DNA of 11,625 nt, taken from Candidatus Thiodiazotropha sp. (ex Gloverina cf. vestifex). GTDB lineage: Bacteria > Pseudomonadota > Gammaproteobacteria > Chromatiales > Chromatiaceae. Where the stretch lies: the NCBI GenBank assembly GCA_025656435.1, contig JAHXHT010000056.1, positions 1 to 11,625 on the forward strand, written 5' to 3'. The position numbers were made by a program, and so were the translations under genes. The first letter of the stretch is position 1. The number at the start of each line of letters is the position of its first letter. Below the pieces are notes generated by a model, which ran no database searches, was not told the DNA's origin, and saw nothing but the letters and a program-made list of their open reading frames with translations. Positions 1-7,978 of this stretch are shown here, one piece after another.

Positions 1-83
1 ATGCACTGTTTTTCTTCGCTCATGGCAGTTTTGAAGCAAGCGAGAGGAAACGTTCGCTGACAAACGATTCGTTCAGAGCTTCC
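1..83 (-). mobile_element. IS end, left copy (IS5-group-like)
   Basis: Positions 1-87 are the reverse complement of 11537-11623 with one mismatch (5 against 11619). Taking CTAG (84-87) as target sequence leaves an 83-base IS portion whose tip, read inward on the minus strand, is GGAAGCTCTGAAC. This resembles the IS5 terminus as I recall it (GGAAGGTGCGAA), and the IS5 group is known to target YTAR tetranucleotides such as CTAG. Only one end is visible; the transposase lies outside the window. Short open frames exist in both directions: one ends at TGA 58-60, the other starts at an ATG on the minus strand at 22-24. Neither is long enough to assign. The repeat and CTAG border are seen directly; the family name is inference. 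Confidence 0.7.
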
Positions 84-274
84 CTAGCGGTCACACTGCG
101 GCGCTTGAGGGACTGCCAGTAGACAATGGCGGTAATATCGAGATACTCGGTATCATCGTCGATCCAGGCATCACAGGGTATGTTTTCCTTCCTCTGCACC
201 GCATCAAAGTCAAAGGAAACTACGATACGGCCACTGGCACAATCACTGCCACTTCGATTTCACCTTCTGACTGA
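84..274 (+). pseudogene. Truncated coding remnant of unknown function
   Basis: An open frame without its own start enters from the IS junction and ends at TGA 272-274. Its translation is rich in Gly, Thr, Ser and Ile (for example VDNGGNIEILGIIVDPGITG, tail TITATSISPSD). A hairpin 14 nt past the stop fits a gene end on this strand. The minus strand in the same codon register is also open, from about 259 down to a TGA at 20-22 inside the IS, and reads equally protein-like (for example DAWIDDDTEYLDITAIVYWQ). Only one can be real, and the sequence alone does not settle which. Either way the IS at 83/84 truncates it. I do not recognise the family. Confidence 0.3.
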
Positions 275-288
275 ATCAATGATTGTAT

Positions 289-316
289 GGCGTGGCCGGC
301 TCGGTCACGCCTTTCT
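289..316 (+). terminator. Terminator-like hairpin before mreB
   Basis: GGCGTGGCCG (289-298) pairs with CGGTCACGCC (302-311) over a 3-nt loop, giving ten pairs including one G-U wobble. TTTCT follows at 312-316, a short and impure T run. It lies just after the stop at 274, so it probably ends the upstream transcript and insulates mreB. On the minus strand no T run follows, so it is not a convincing bidirectional terminator. Confidence 0.45.
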
Positions 317-460
317 CAAGTACTGGAACATACCGCCGCGACCTGAAAAGGTGCTCGGTCAAGCAAACCTTCTGTCGAACCTGTCATTAACAACACCATT
401 ACCAGCTAAATCTCCAGTAAGAAACTTAGACACAAATCCCGCATTTCCAAATCCCCTTTC

Positions 461-489
461 TTGCCCAACTCCTGTACCATTGCTAGATT
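461..489 (+). promoter_or_regulatory. Candidate sigma70 promoter for mreB
   Basis: TTGCCC (461-466) and TAGATT (484-489) are separated by 17 nt and each match four of six consensus positions. They lie about 100 nt upstream of the mreB start. No gene is recognised between the hairpin at 289-316 and mreB, so a promoter for the whole cluster is expected in this stretch. The match is weak and made by eye. Confidence 0.3.
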
Positions 490-588
490 AACCCTTTTAT
501 GGTTTGCCCCGGCCCGCCAAGGACAAAAGTTCATAGGCGAGACCCATGGTCAAACTCTGACACAACCGAAAGAAGACGAAGACTTTAG

Positions 589-1638
589 ATGCTGTTCCGA
601 CGCATACGTGGATTTTTTTCAAACGACCTTTCCATCGACCTGGGTACCGCCAACACGCTGATCTATGCACGTGGCCAGGGTATCGTACTCAATGAACCCT
701 CCGTGGTAGCCATCCGGCAGGATCGGGGGCGCGGTGGCGCCAAGTCCGTGGTTGCTGTGGGTGAGGATGCCAAGAAGATGCTGGGCCGCACACCGGCCAA
801 CATCACCGCCATCCGCCCCATGAAAGAGGGTGTTATCGCCGATTTCACCGTGACCGAGAAGATGTTGCAATACTTCATCCATAAGGTACACGAAAGCCGC
901 GTCATCCGGCCCAGCCCGCGAGTGCTGGTCTGTGTACCCTGCGGCTCGACACAGGTGGAGCGTCGCGCCATCAAAGAGTCTGCCGCCGGTGCGGGCGCCC
1001 GTGAGGTCTATCTGATTGAGGAACCCATGTCTGCCGCCATTGGTGCAGGCCTGCCTGCCGAAGAAGCCCGTGGCTCCATGGTGCTTGATATTGGTGGCGG
1101 CACTTCCGAAGTGGCGATCATCTCCCTCAACGGTATTGTCTATGCCAACTCAGTAAGGGTCGGTGGCGACCGGTTCGACGAAGCGATCATCAGTTATATT
1201 CGCCGTAACTACGGCACCCTGATCGGCGAGGCCACTGCTGAGCGGGTCAAACACGAAATCGGCTCTGCCTATCCCGGCAACGAGGTCAAGGAGATCGATA
1301 TCAAAGGCCGCAACTTGGCCGAGGGCATCCCACGCAGTTTCACCCTCAACAGCAACGAGATTCTCGAAGCCTTGCAGGAACCCCTCTCGGGCATCGTAGG
1401 TGCGGTCAAAACAGCGCTGGAACAGACTCCACCGGAGCTGGGCGCCGATGTGGCGGAACGAGGTATTGTCCTGACCGGCGGCGGCGCATTGCTGAAGGAT
1501 ATCGACCGGCTGCTGCAGGAGGAGACCGGCCTGCCAGTGATCGTGGCAGAGGACCCTCTGACCTGTGTAGCTCGGGGTGGTGGCCGCGCACTCGAACTTA
1601 TCGATGAACGAGGTGGCGAATTCTTCATGGTTGACTAG
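589..1638 (+). CDS. mreB: MreB, rod-shape-determining bacterial actin
   Basis: A 349-residue actin-like ATPase, about the E. coli length (347). It polymerises under the inner membrane and positions the Rod complex for side-wall synthesis. The N-terminus (MLFRRIRGFF) is the amphipathic membrane-binding helix of gram-negative MreB. Nucleotide-site motifs are present: phosphate-1 loop DLGTAN at 17-22, phosphate-2 loop DIGGGT at 167-172, and adenosine motif GIVLTGGG at 292-299. The start is fixed by the conserved MLFRRIRGFFSNDLSIDLGT opening, although only a weak purine-rich ribosome binding site precedes it. It is the first gene of the cluster. An inverted repeat follows the stop, which may make much of its mRNA monocistronic. 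Confidence 0.98.
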   Translation: MLFRRIRGFFSNDLSIDLGTANTLIYARGQGIVLNEPSVVAIRQDRGRGGAKSVVAVGEDAKKMLGRTPANITAIRPMKEGVIADFTVTEKMLQYFIHKVHESRVIRPSPRVLVCVPCGSTQVERRAIKESAAGAGAREVYLIEEPMSAAIGAGLPAEEARGSMVLDIGGGTSEVAIISLNGIVYANSVRVGGDRFDEAIISYIRRNYGTLIGEATAERVKHEIGSAYPGNEVKEIDIKGRNLAEGIPRSFTLNSNEILEALQEPLSGIVGAVKTALEQTPPELGADVAERGIVLTGGGALLKDIDRLLQEETGLPVIVAEDPLTCVARGGGRALELIDERGGEFFMVD

Positions 1639-1652
1639 CCTCTTTTGTCTGA

Positions 1653-1675
1653 GTGCCGTTCGATTGCAACGGCAC
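1653..1675 (+). promoter_or_regulatory. mreB-mreC intercistronic hairpin
   Basis: GTGCCGTT (1653-1660) pairs perfectly with AACGGCAC (1668-1675) around a 7-nt loop, 14 nt after the mreB stop. No T run follows (AAGCAGAGAC), so it is not a canonical intrinsic terminator. It could act as a weak attenuator, an RNA-processing site or a 3'-end stabiliser, letting MreB be made in excess over MreC. The stem is seen; the role is inferred. Confidence 0.5.
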
Positions 1676-1713
1676 AAGCAGAGACAATCGACTGAAACAG
1701 GAGTGAGTCAGCC

Positions 1714-2619
1714 ATTAAACTGATCTTCACACAGGGACCCTCGATCACCACCCGGCTGGTGGTGGCCGGCCTGTTGTCCCTCTCACTGATGGTGCTAGAT
1801 CACCGCTTTAATACTTTGGAGTCGCTACGCTCCACACTCTCTGTCGTACTCTATCCGATCCAGTATCTGGCCAGCCTGCCCACACTGCTGAGCGAATCGG
1901 CCAGTGAGGCCATCACCAGCCGTGATCAACTGGAGGAGGAGCGGGGAAAACTCCATGCCGACAACCTGCTATTGTTGGCCCGGTTGCAGAAGTTTGAGGC
2001 CCTGGAGGCTGAAAACATGCGCTTGCGCGCGCTTCTCGACTCCTCTTTCAAGGTTGGTGACCGGGTACTGATCGCGGAACTGATGTCGGTCGAGCAGGAT
2101 CCCTTCCGTCAGGTGGTGTTGATCAACAAAGGTAAGACCTCCGGCCTGTTCAAAGGGCAACCGGTACTGGATGCCAACGCGGTGGTCGGACAGGTCACCC
2201 ATATCAACCCCTTTACTGCCAGCGTGCTACTGATCACCGATGCCACTCACGCCCTGCCGGTACAGGTCAACCGCAACGGTCTGCGCACCATCGCATTGGG
2301 CACCGGCCTGATCAATCAACTTGAGCTGCCGCATCTGCCAAATAATGCCGATATCGAAGTGGGTGACCTGCTGGAGACCTCCGGCTTGGGCGGGCGTTTT
2401 CCGCCGGGCTACCCGGTAGCCCAAGTTGTCGCTGTCGAACGGGAGCCGGGCCGTCCTTTTGCCTCTGTCATCGCCGAGACCACCGCTCACCTGGACCGTG
2501 TGCGGGAAGTCCTGATGGTTTGGACCCTGACGCCGGAGCGGCCACAAGCAGATCCCGCTACTGAAGTGAAAGAAACGACGCCATCCGATGGGCAGAACGC
2601 CTCGGAGGCTGACGAATGA
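1714..2619 (+). CDS. mreC: MreC, elongasome scaffold (apparent AUU start)
   Basis: A bitopic inner-membrane protein whose periplasmic beta domain binds and activates PBP2. The frame is closed upstream by TGA at 1693-1695 and has no ATG, GTG or TTG before GTG 1759. The conserved N-terminus, however, begins at 1714: IKLIFTQGPS aligns with E. coli MKPIFSRGPS, so codon ATT 1714 sits where the initiator Met belongs. AGGAG at 1699-1703 lies 10 nt upstream. This gives 301 residues, shorter at the C-terminus than E. coli MreC. A transmembrane segment (about 15-34) is followed by a coiled coil (about 68-108, heptad-like Leu/Glu). Family motifs LLITDATHALPVQV and VGDLLETSGLGGRFPPGYPV are intact. Starting at GTG 1759 would remove the conserved leader and part of the membrane anchor. 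The stop overlaps mreD. Confidence 0.95.
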   Translation: MKLIFTQGPSITTRLVVAGLLSLSLMVLDHRFNTLESLRSTLSVVLYPIQYLASLPTLLSESASEAITSRDQLEEERGKLHADNLLLLARLQKFEALEAENMRLRALLDSSFKVGDRVLIAELMSVEQDPFRQVVLINKGKTSGLFKGQPVLDANAVVGQVTHINPFTASVLLITDATHALPVQVNRNGLRTIALGTGLINQLELPHLPNNADIEVGDLLETSGLGGRFPPGYPVAQVVAVEREPGRPFASVIAETTAHLDRVREVLMVWTLTPERPQADPATEVKETTPSDGQNASEADE

Positions 2620-3104
2620 TCAAACACGCCGCCGGCCGCAACTACATTATCTATCTGACCCTGCTAATGGGTTACTTTCTAACCCTGATACCACTCCCGG
2701 AGTGGGCACAGACCTTTCGCCCCCAGTGGGTCGCACTGATCCTGATCTATTGGTGTATGGCACTGCCAGAACGTGTTGGCGTCGGCGTGGGATTTATCGT
2801 CGGTCTGTTGCTCGATGTACTGACAGGTACACTATTGGGGCAGCATGCTTTAGGCCTGTCGGTTGTCGCTTTTGTGACCATCAAGCTCCATCTCCGGGTG
2901 CGCGTCATGCCACTGCGACAGCAAGTATTCACAATCTTCATCATACTCTTAGTGGAACGGTTGCTCGCCCTCTGGTCGACAGGGGCAGCCGGCTACCCGA
3001 CACCTTCTCTCTGGTACTGGGTGACACCGGTCATCGGCATGTTGCTATGGCCGTGGATCTATATCCTGCTCAGAGATACCAGACGCCGTTTTCATGTCAG
3101 TTGA
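2616..3104 (+). CDS. mreD: MreD, rod-shape-determining membrane protein
   Basis: A 162-residue polytopic inner-membrane protein with about five hydrophobic segments, same size as E. coli MreD (162). It opens with RNYIIYLTLLMGYFLTLIPL and contains the typical WVALILIYWCMALPERVGVG and GLLLDVLTGTLLGQHALGLS stretches. MreD works with MreC to modulate the PBP2-RodA synthase. Its ATG overlaps the mreC stop as ATGA, and a strong GGAGG (2604-2608) lies 7 nt upstream inside mreC, so translation is coupled but can also initiate on its own. Nothing unusual is seen. Confidence 0.96.
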   Translation: MIKHAAGRNYIIYLTLLMGYFLTLIPLPEWAQTFRPQWVALILIYWCMALPERVGVGVGFIVGLLLDVLTGTLLGQHALGLSVVAFVTIKLHLRVRVMPLRQQVFTIFIILLVERLLALWSTGAAGYPTPSLWYWVTPVIGMLLWPWIYILLRDTRRRFHVS

Positions 3105-3113
3105 AGTGCTAAC

Positions 3114-4952
3114 GTGCCACAGTCATCAATCAAAGATCACCTTTACGAAAGCCAGCTCTTCCTGAGCCGCGCCATCGTATCCGGCATTCTGGTGATTTTG
3201 GTATTGCTGCTGCTGGCAGGACGCATGTTCTACCTGCAGGTGGCCGGTCACGACCACTTCACCACATTATCGAAAGACAACAGGGTCAAACTACAGCCCC
3301 TGCCACCGACACGCGGCCTCATATATGACCGAAATGGCCTGATTCTGGCTCAGAACCTGCCAGCTTACAGTCTTGAAATCACACCGGAGAGGACCCCGGA
3401 TGTCGATGCCACTATCCAGGCATTGCGCCAGATCATCACAATCACGGATGAGCATGTACAACGCTTTCATCAACTGCGTACTCAGCACCGCCGTTTTGAC
3501 AGTATTCCCCTGCGCGTACGTCTGCAGGATGACGAAGTGGCGAGATTGTCAGTCAATCGGCACCGCTTTCCCGGGGTTGACGTCAAAGCGACCCTACTGC
3601 GTGACTACCCGCAGGCGATGCAGACGGCGCATCTGCTGGGTTATGTGGGCCGCATCAATGAGCGGGAACTCGATATTATCGACATCTCCAACTACAGCGG
3701 TACCAGCTACATCGGAAAGAATGGTGTCGAAAATAGCTACGAAAGCCTGCTGCATGGACAGGTCGGTTTGCAACAGGTGGAAGTCAACGCCAAGGGACGC
3801 GTGCTGCGAGTCCTGGAAAACCATTCACCTAAACCTGGCGACAATCTACATCTGTTCCTCGACATAGATCTCCAACGCATCGCGCTCGAGGCAATGGGTG
3901 AATTTAACGGAGCGGTTGCCGCCATCGAGATCAAGTCCGGTGGTGTGCTAGCGTTGGTCAGCAAACCCGGATACAACCCCAATCTTTTTGTCGAGGGCCT
4001 CAGTACCGAGGCTTATGCGGCGCTGAAAAACTCAATCGACAAGCCGCTCTTCAATCGAGCCATCCGCGGCCAATATCCACCTGGCTCAACCGTCAAACCT
4101 TTCATCGGGCTTGCCGGGCTTGAGTACGGCGTAGTTGGCTATCATCAGGAGACCTACTGTCCCGGCTACTATCAGCTACCAGGCAAAGAGCATAAATATC
4201 GTGATTGGAAGAAGTGGGGGCACGCTGAAGTTCACATGGAGAAGGCCATTGTCGAATCCTGCGATGTCTATTACTACGAACTGGCCCGCACACTCGGTAT
4301 CGATCGGCTACACGAATTCCTCCGAGGCTTTGGCTTCGGACAACCCACCGGGGTTGACCTGGCCGGTGAGCTGGGCGGTCTGCTGCCAAGCCGGGAGTGG
4401 AAACGTGAACGGCGACGAGAGCCCTGGTATCCGGGTGAGACACTTATCGTGGGCATCGGTCAGGGTTATTTTCTCTCCACACCCCTGCAGCTTGCGGCGG
4501 CAACCGCTACATTGGCCAATCAGGGGCACCATATCCGTCCCCGTGTCGTCTCCCTCATCGAGAAGGCGGATGGTTCGACACAGCAGAGCCCTAAGATCAT
4601 CGATGACCTCAAACAACTAGAGCCGATTCACTGGACCCAGATTATCGATGCCATGACCCAGGTGATCGAAGGACTGCGCGGCACTGCCCGTTCAATCCGC
4701 AGCGACAACTATCGAATCGCGGGCAAAACGGGAACCACCCAAGTCTTCAGCATTAAGCAGGACGAGGAGTATGATGAGGAGACTGTCGCCAAGCGCAAGC
4801 GGGACCATGCCCTCTTTATTGCTTTCGCACCGGTAGAAGATCCGCAGATCGCCGTTGCCGTGGTGGTGGAAAATGGTGGCCATGGCGGCTCAGTCGCGGC
4901 ACCGATCGCACGAAAAATCATGGATCGTTTTCTGTTGAAGGATGACACATGA
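3114..4952 (+). CDS. mrdA: PBP2, elongasome D,D-transpeptidase
   Basis: A class B penicillin-binding protein of 612 residues (E. coli PBP2 is 633) that crosslinks side-wall peptidoglycan together with RodA. It has a short cytoplasmic tail, one transmembrane helix (about 18-38), a pedestal domain with the conserved RGLIYDRNG (about 66-74), and a C-terminal transpeptidase domain. Active-site motifs are complete: STVK with nucleophile S325, SCD at 382-384 (the family's SxD form), and KTGTT from K538, where E. coli has KSG. The start is GTG 3114, nine nt after mreD, with a weak GAAG upstream; the leader (ESQLFLSRAIVSG) matches the family. The stop overlaps the rodA start. Confidence 0.97.
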   Translation: MPQSSIKDHLYESQLFLSRAIVSGILVILVLLLLAGRMFYLQVAGHDHFTTLSKDNRVKLQPLPPTRGLIYDRNGLILAQNLPAYSLEITPERTPDVDATIQALRQIITITDEHVQRFHQLRTQHRRFDSIPLRVRLQDDEVARLSVNRHRFPGVDVKATLLRDYPQAMQTAHLLGYVGRINERELDIIDISNYSGTSYIGKNGVENSYESLLHGQVGLQQVEVNAKGRVLRVLENHSPKPGDNLHLFLDIDLQRIALEAMGEFNGAVAAIEIKSGGVLALVSKPGYNPNLFVEGLSTEAYAALKNSIDKPLFNRAIRGQYPPGSTVKPFIGLAGLEYGVVGYHQETYCPGYYQLPGKEHKYRDWKKWGHAEVHMEKAIVESCDVYYYELARTLGIDRLHEFLRGFGFGQPTGVDLAGELGGLLPSREWKRERRREPWYPGETLIVGIGQGYFLSTPLQLAAATATLANQGHHIRPRVVSLIEKADGSTQQSPKIIDDLKQLEPIHWTQIIDAMTQVIEGLRGTARSIRSDNYRIAGKTGTTQVFSIKQDEEYDEETVAKRKRDHALFIAFAPVEDPQIAVAVVVENGGHGGSVAAPIARKIMDRFLLKDDT

Positions 4953-6088
4953 GAGAGATGCCCAGATCTGCCCTCTCCTTCCAGGAGTCCCAGCCTGCCC
5001 GTCCCCTGGGGCTGCTTGCCTGGTTGCATATTGATCTCCCCCTACTTACCGGCCTACTCCTGTTGGCCTTTTTAGGCCTGGCTGTTCTTTATAGTGCCGG
5101 CGACCAGCAAATGGTGTTGTTGAACAAACAGATGATCCGCCTTGGTGTTGGCTTCGCAGCCATGATCCTGATAGCGCAGCTGCATCCTCAACACCTACGG
5201 CGTTGGTCTCCCTGGATCTATCTATTGGGTATTCTGATGCTGATGGCAGTTATCCTGGTCGGTGAGCAGGGCAAGGGCGCCCAACGCTGGCTCGATCTCG
5301 GTATCGTGCGGTTTCAGCCGTCAGAGATGTTTAAGCTCTCACTGCCCATGGTAATCGCCTGGTTTCTGGCAGACCATCGACTACCACCACAGTTATCCCG
5401 ATTGCTGGCAGCCGGGTTATTGACACTACTACCGGTGCTATTGATTGCCAAACAACCCGATCTGGGCACCGCAATACTGGTGGGGGCTGCCGGCGCCATC
5501 GCTCTTTTTCTTGCCGGCATCTCATGGTATTTGATTGCAGCCGTTGGACTCAGCTTGGCCGCCTTGGGACCGGCTGCCTGGTATCTGATGCATGAATATC
5601 AGCGTCAGCGTGTGCTTACCTTCCTCAACCCGGAAAGCGACCCGCTAGGCACCGGCTATCACATCATCCAGTCGAAGATTGCCATCGGCTCCGGCGGCGT
5701 TGGTGGGAAGGGGTGGCTCAACGGCACCCAGTCGCATCTGGAGTTTCTTCCCGAGCGGCACACTGACTTCATCTTTGCGGTGATCTCTGAAGAGTTCGGA
5801 CTGGTCGGCGTGCTGGCCCTGCTCTGCCTCTATTTCTTCATCATCCTGCGCGGCCTTTATATCGCCAGCCAGGCACAGGATACCTTCAGCCGAATTCTTG
5901 CAGGCGCACTTTCTCTGGTCTTTTTTGTCTACCTTTTCGTCAATACCGGAATGGTCACAGGTCTGTTACCAGTGGTTGGGGTACCACTGCCGCTAATTAG
6001 CTATGGCGGCACCTCACTGGTGACCATTCTGATAAGCTTCGGTATCCTTATGTCGATCCACACACATAGAAAACTGCTGCCAACCTAA
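4949..6088 (+). CDS. rodA: RodA, SEDS peptidoglycan glycosyltransferase
   Basis: A 379-residue SEDS-family membrane protein (E. coli RodA 370) that polymerises glycan strands from lipid II in complex with PBP2. About ten transmembrane segments are evident. The signature GGKGWLNGTQSHLEFLPERH followed by TDFIFAVISEEFG is intact, with the catalytic Asp of the SEDS family at D273. The C-terminal LPLISYGGTSL motif is also present. ATG 4949 overlaps the mrdA stop as ATGA and has GAAGGA (4937-4942) 6 nt upstream, so it is preferred over ATG 4958. The overlap couples synthesis of the two enzymes, in keeping with their obligate complex. Confidence 0.97.
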   Translation: MREMPRSALSFQESQPARPLGLLAWLHIDLPLLTGLLLLAFLGLAVLYSAGDQQMVLLNKQMIRLGVGFAAMILIAQLHPQHLRRWSPWIYLLGILMLMAVILVGEQGKGAQRWLDLGIVRFQPSEMFKLSLPMVIAWFLADHRLPPQLSRLLAAGLLTLLPVLLIAKQPDLGTAILVGAAGAIALFLAGISWYLIAAVGLSLAALGPAAWYLMHEYQRQRVLTFLNPESDPLGTGYHIIQSKIAIGSGGVGGKGWLNGTQSHLEFLPERHTDFIFAVISEEFGLVGVLALLCLYFFIILRGLYIASQAQDTFSRILAGALSLVFFVYLFVNTGMVTGLLPVVGVPLPLISYGGTSLVTILISFGILMSIHTHRKLLPT

Positions 6089-6098
6089 AAAAACGACT

Positions 6099-7106
6099 AT
6101 GAGACAGCTATTAAAAATAATTGCCATTACCAGTCTGGTCTTAACCCATTCAGCCTGCGCCCATACGTCTAAAACCACGGCTGACTTCAAATCCTTCGCT
6201 GCCGAGATGGAGAAAAAACATGAAATACCAGCCATCGAAGTCGAACAACTGCTGAACGGCACGGTGTTCCGAGACGATATTATCGCTGCCATCACCCGTC
6301 CTGCGGAAGCAAAACCCTGGCACCAGTACCGACCGATTTTCCTCAAACCCGACCGCATCACGGGCGGCGTGAAATTCTGGCGAGAAAATGAACCTCTGCT
6401 GGACAGTGTCAGCAAAGCATATGGCGTCCCACCGGAGATCATCGTCGCCATCATCGGTGTAGAGACGCGCTACGGGAATTTCACCGGTCGTTACCGAATC
6501 CTCGACTCCCTGACCACCCTCGCCTTCGGCTACCCTAAGCGGGCTGCCTTCTTTCGCAGCGAGCTGGAGCAGTATCTATTGCTCAGCCGAGAAGAGTCAG
6601 TGGATATGCAGAGCGCCAAGGGCTCCTATGCCGGCGCCATGGGCAAACCACAGTTCATCTCAAGCAGTTACCGTCGCTATGCTGTCGATCATGACGGCGA
6701 CGGTAAACGCGATCTTTTCAACAACAACGCGGATATTATCGCCAGCGTGGCCAACTATTTTAAGGTCCATGGCTGGAGAGGCGGTGAACCCATTACCCTG
6801 CAGGCTACAGCCTCGGAAACTTCCAGTCTGCAGAATTACGTCGATGCCGGTATGAAGCCTAGCATTGCTGTGAAAGACTTGCTGGCTGGTGGTCTACGCC
6901 CGATAAACAACACAACGGCACCCGATCCCGCCGCACTCAGTAGCCTGATCAAACTGGATGCCGGGGGACATGACGAGTATTGGCTCGGATTGCATAATTT
7001 CTATGTCATCACTCGCTATAATCATAGCAATCTCTACGCCATGGCCGCTTATCAACTCAGCCGGGAGATCGTCGCCGCAAAGCAGGCTGCCGAGGCAAAA
7101 CAGTAG
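6099..7106 (+). CDS. mltB: MltB, membrane-bound lytic transglycosylase B
   Basis: A 335-residue lytic transglycosylase (E. coli MltB 361) that cleaves MurNAc-GlcNAc bonds with 1,6-anhydro product formation in the periplasm. The N-terminus is a lipoprotein-type signal with candidate lipidated C20 (LTHSAC). His at -3 is unusual for a lipobox, so lipidation is likely rather than certain. The catalytic domain has IIGVETRYGNFTGRY with catalytic E122. The motifs SYAGAMGKPQFISSSYRRYA and DHDGDGKRD follow; the second matches the EF-hand-like calcium loop known from Slt35, the soluble form of MltB. It starts 10 nt after rodA with no clear ribosome binding site (A-rich spacer). Insertion here between rodA and rlpA differs from E. 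coli. Confidence 0.95.
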   Translation: MRQLLKIIAITSLVLTHSACAHTSKTTADFKSFAAEMEKKHEIPAIEVEQLLNGTVFRDDIIAAITRPAEAKPWHQYRPIFLKPDRITGGVKFWRENEPLLDSVSKAYGVPPEIIVAIIGVETRYGNFTGRYRILDSLTTLAFGYPKRAAFFRSELEQYLLLSREESVDMQSAKGSYAGAMGKPQFISSSYRRYAVDHDGDGKRDLFNNNADIIASVANYFKVHGWRGGEPITLQATASETSSLQNYVDAGMKPSIAVKDLLAGGLRPINNTTAPDPAALSSLIKLDAGGHDEYWLGLHNFYVITRYNHSNLYAMAAYQLSREIVAAKQAAEAKQ

Positions 7107-7119
7107 CGCAAACAGGATG

Positions 7120-7965
7120 ATGGACTCGATGTACAGCAGTTCTACTAAATGGTGGTTTGCGGTCCTGGCTGTGATTGTCCTGTTACTTGGCGCTTGCAGC
7201 AGCGCACCCAAAATCACTCAACGGGACGGTGTCAGCCGACATCTTCCACCACCAGAGGATATTGCCGGCATCCCGGATGCAACGCCAACCATTGAACCCT
7301 TGAGCAACTACGGCAATCCTGAGAGCTATGTTGTCTTTGGAAAGCGCTACCACACACTGAAAGATGGGCAGGGTTATAACGAGCGAGGCATCGCCTCCTG
7401 GTATGGCAGCAAATTCCACGGACGGCGCACCAGCAGTGGCGAGCCCTACGACATGTACGCCATGACAGCCGCCCACAAGAGTCTGCCTCTGCCCAGCTAC
7501 GCCAGGATCACCAATCTCAGAAACAACCGCAGTATCGTTGTAAAGGTCAACGACCGTGGCCCCTTCCATGACAACCGGTTGATTGATCTTTCCTATACCG
7601 CCGCCTGGAAACTCGGCATTATTGGTGAGGGTACGGGTTTAGTGGAAGTCAGCGCCATCGACCCAGCGGCCCCCAAGCCACAAGTCACTCCTGCACCCAT
7701 AATCACCGAGCCGCCATCCCCCAGAGGGCTGCCCGAGCTATTCCTACAGGTCGGTGCCTTCGGCAGTCCGAACAATGCTGACCGGCTCAAACAACGCATC
7801 GAGGAACAACTACAGGTCAGTGTACTCATAGAGAAGACCATGAGCAGTGCGGATACGGTTTTCCGGGTACAAGTCGGACCTATCGCCAGCGTGGAGCTGG
7901 CGGACCATCTGACCCAACGACTTGACCGGATGGGCATTAATAATCCCCATGTTGTGATCCGTTAG
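7120..7965 (+). CDS. rlpA: RlpA, septal-ring lytic transglycosylase lipoprotein
   Basis: An outer-membrane lipoprotein of 281 residues with a signal ending in lipobox LLGAC (LLLGACSSAP). A double-psi beta-barrel domain follows (about 85-180: GIASWYGSKFHGRRTSSGEP, TAAHKSLPLPSYARITN, VKVNDRGPF). A C-terminal SPOR domain (about 207-281, beginning LFLQVGAFGS) binds glycan stripped of stem peptides. H119 and D145 correspond to the His and Asp needed for cleavage in Pseudomonas RlpA, so this copy is predicted active. The start is uncertain: in-frame ATGs at 7117, 7120 and 7129 crowd an AGGA at 7113-7116. I chose 7120; 7129 (MYSSSTKWW) gives a more typical signal n-region. The mltB stop is 13 nt upstream. 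Confidence 0.95.
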   Translation: MDSMYSSSTKWWFAVLAVIVLLLGACSSAPKITQRDGVSRHLPPPEDIAGIPDATPTIEPLSNYGNPESYVVFGKRYHTLKDGQGYNERGIASWYGSKFHGRRTSSGEPYDMYAMTAAHKSLPLPSYARITNLRNNRSIVVKVNDRGPFHDNRLIDLSYTAAWKLGIIGEGTGLVEVSAIDPAAPKPQVTPAPIITEPPSPRGLPELFLQVGAFGSPNNADRLKQRIEEQLQVSVLIEKTMSSADTVFRVQVGPIASVELADHLTQRLDRMGINNPHVVIR

Positions 7966-7978
7966 ACAGGCGTCCGCA

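Noticed and set aside
461..661. Open frame ahead of and overlapping the mreB start
   Set aside because: It overlaps the conserved MreB N-terminus in another frame, has no recognisable motif, and the mreB frame is unambiguous.
1150..1677. Long minus-strand open frame across mreB
   Set aside because: Antisense shadow of a highly conserved gene with no motif or start signals.
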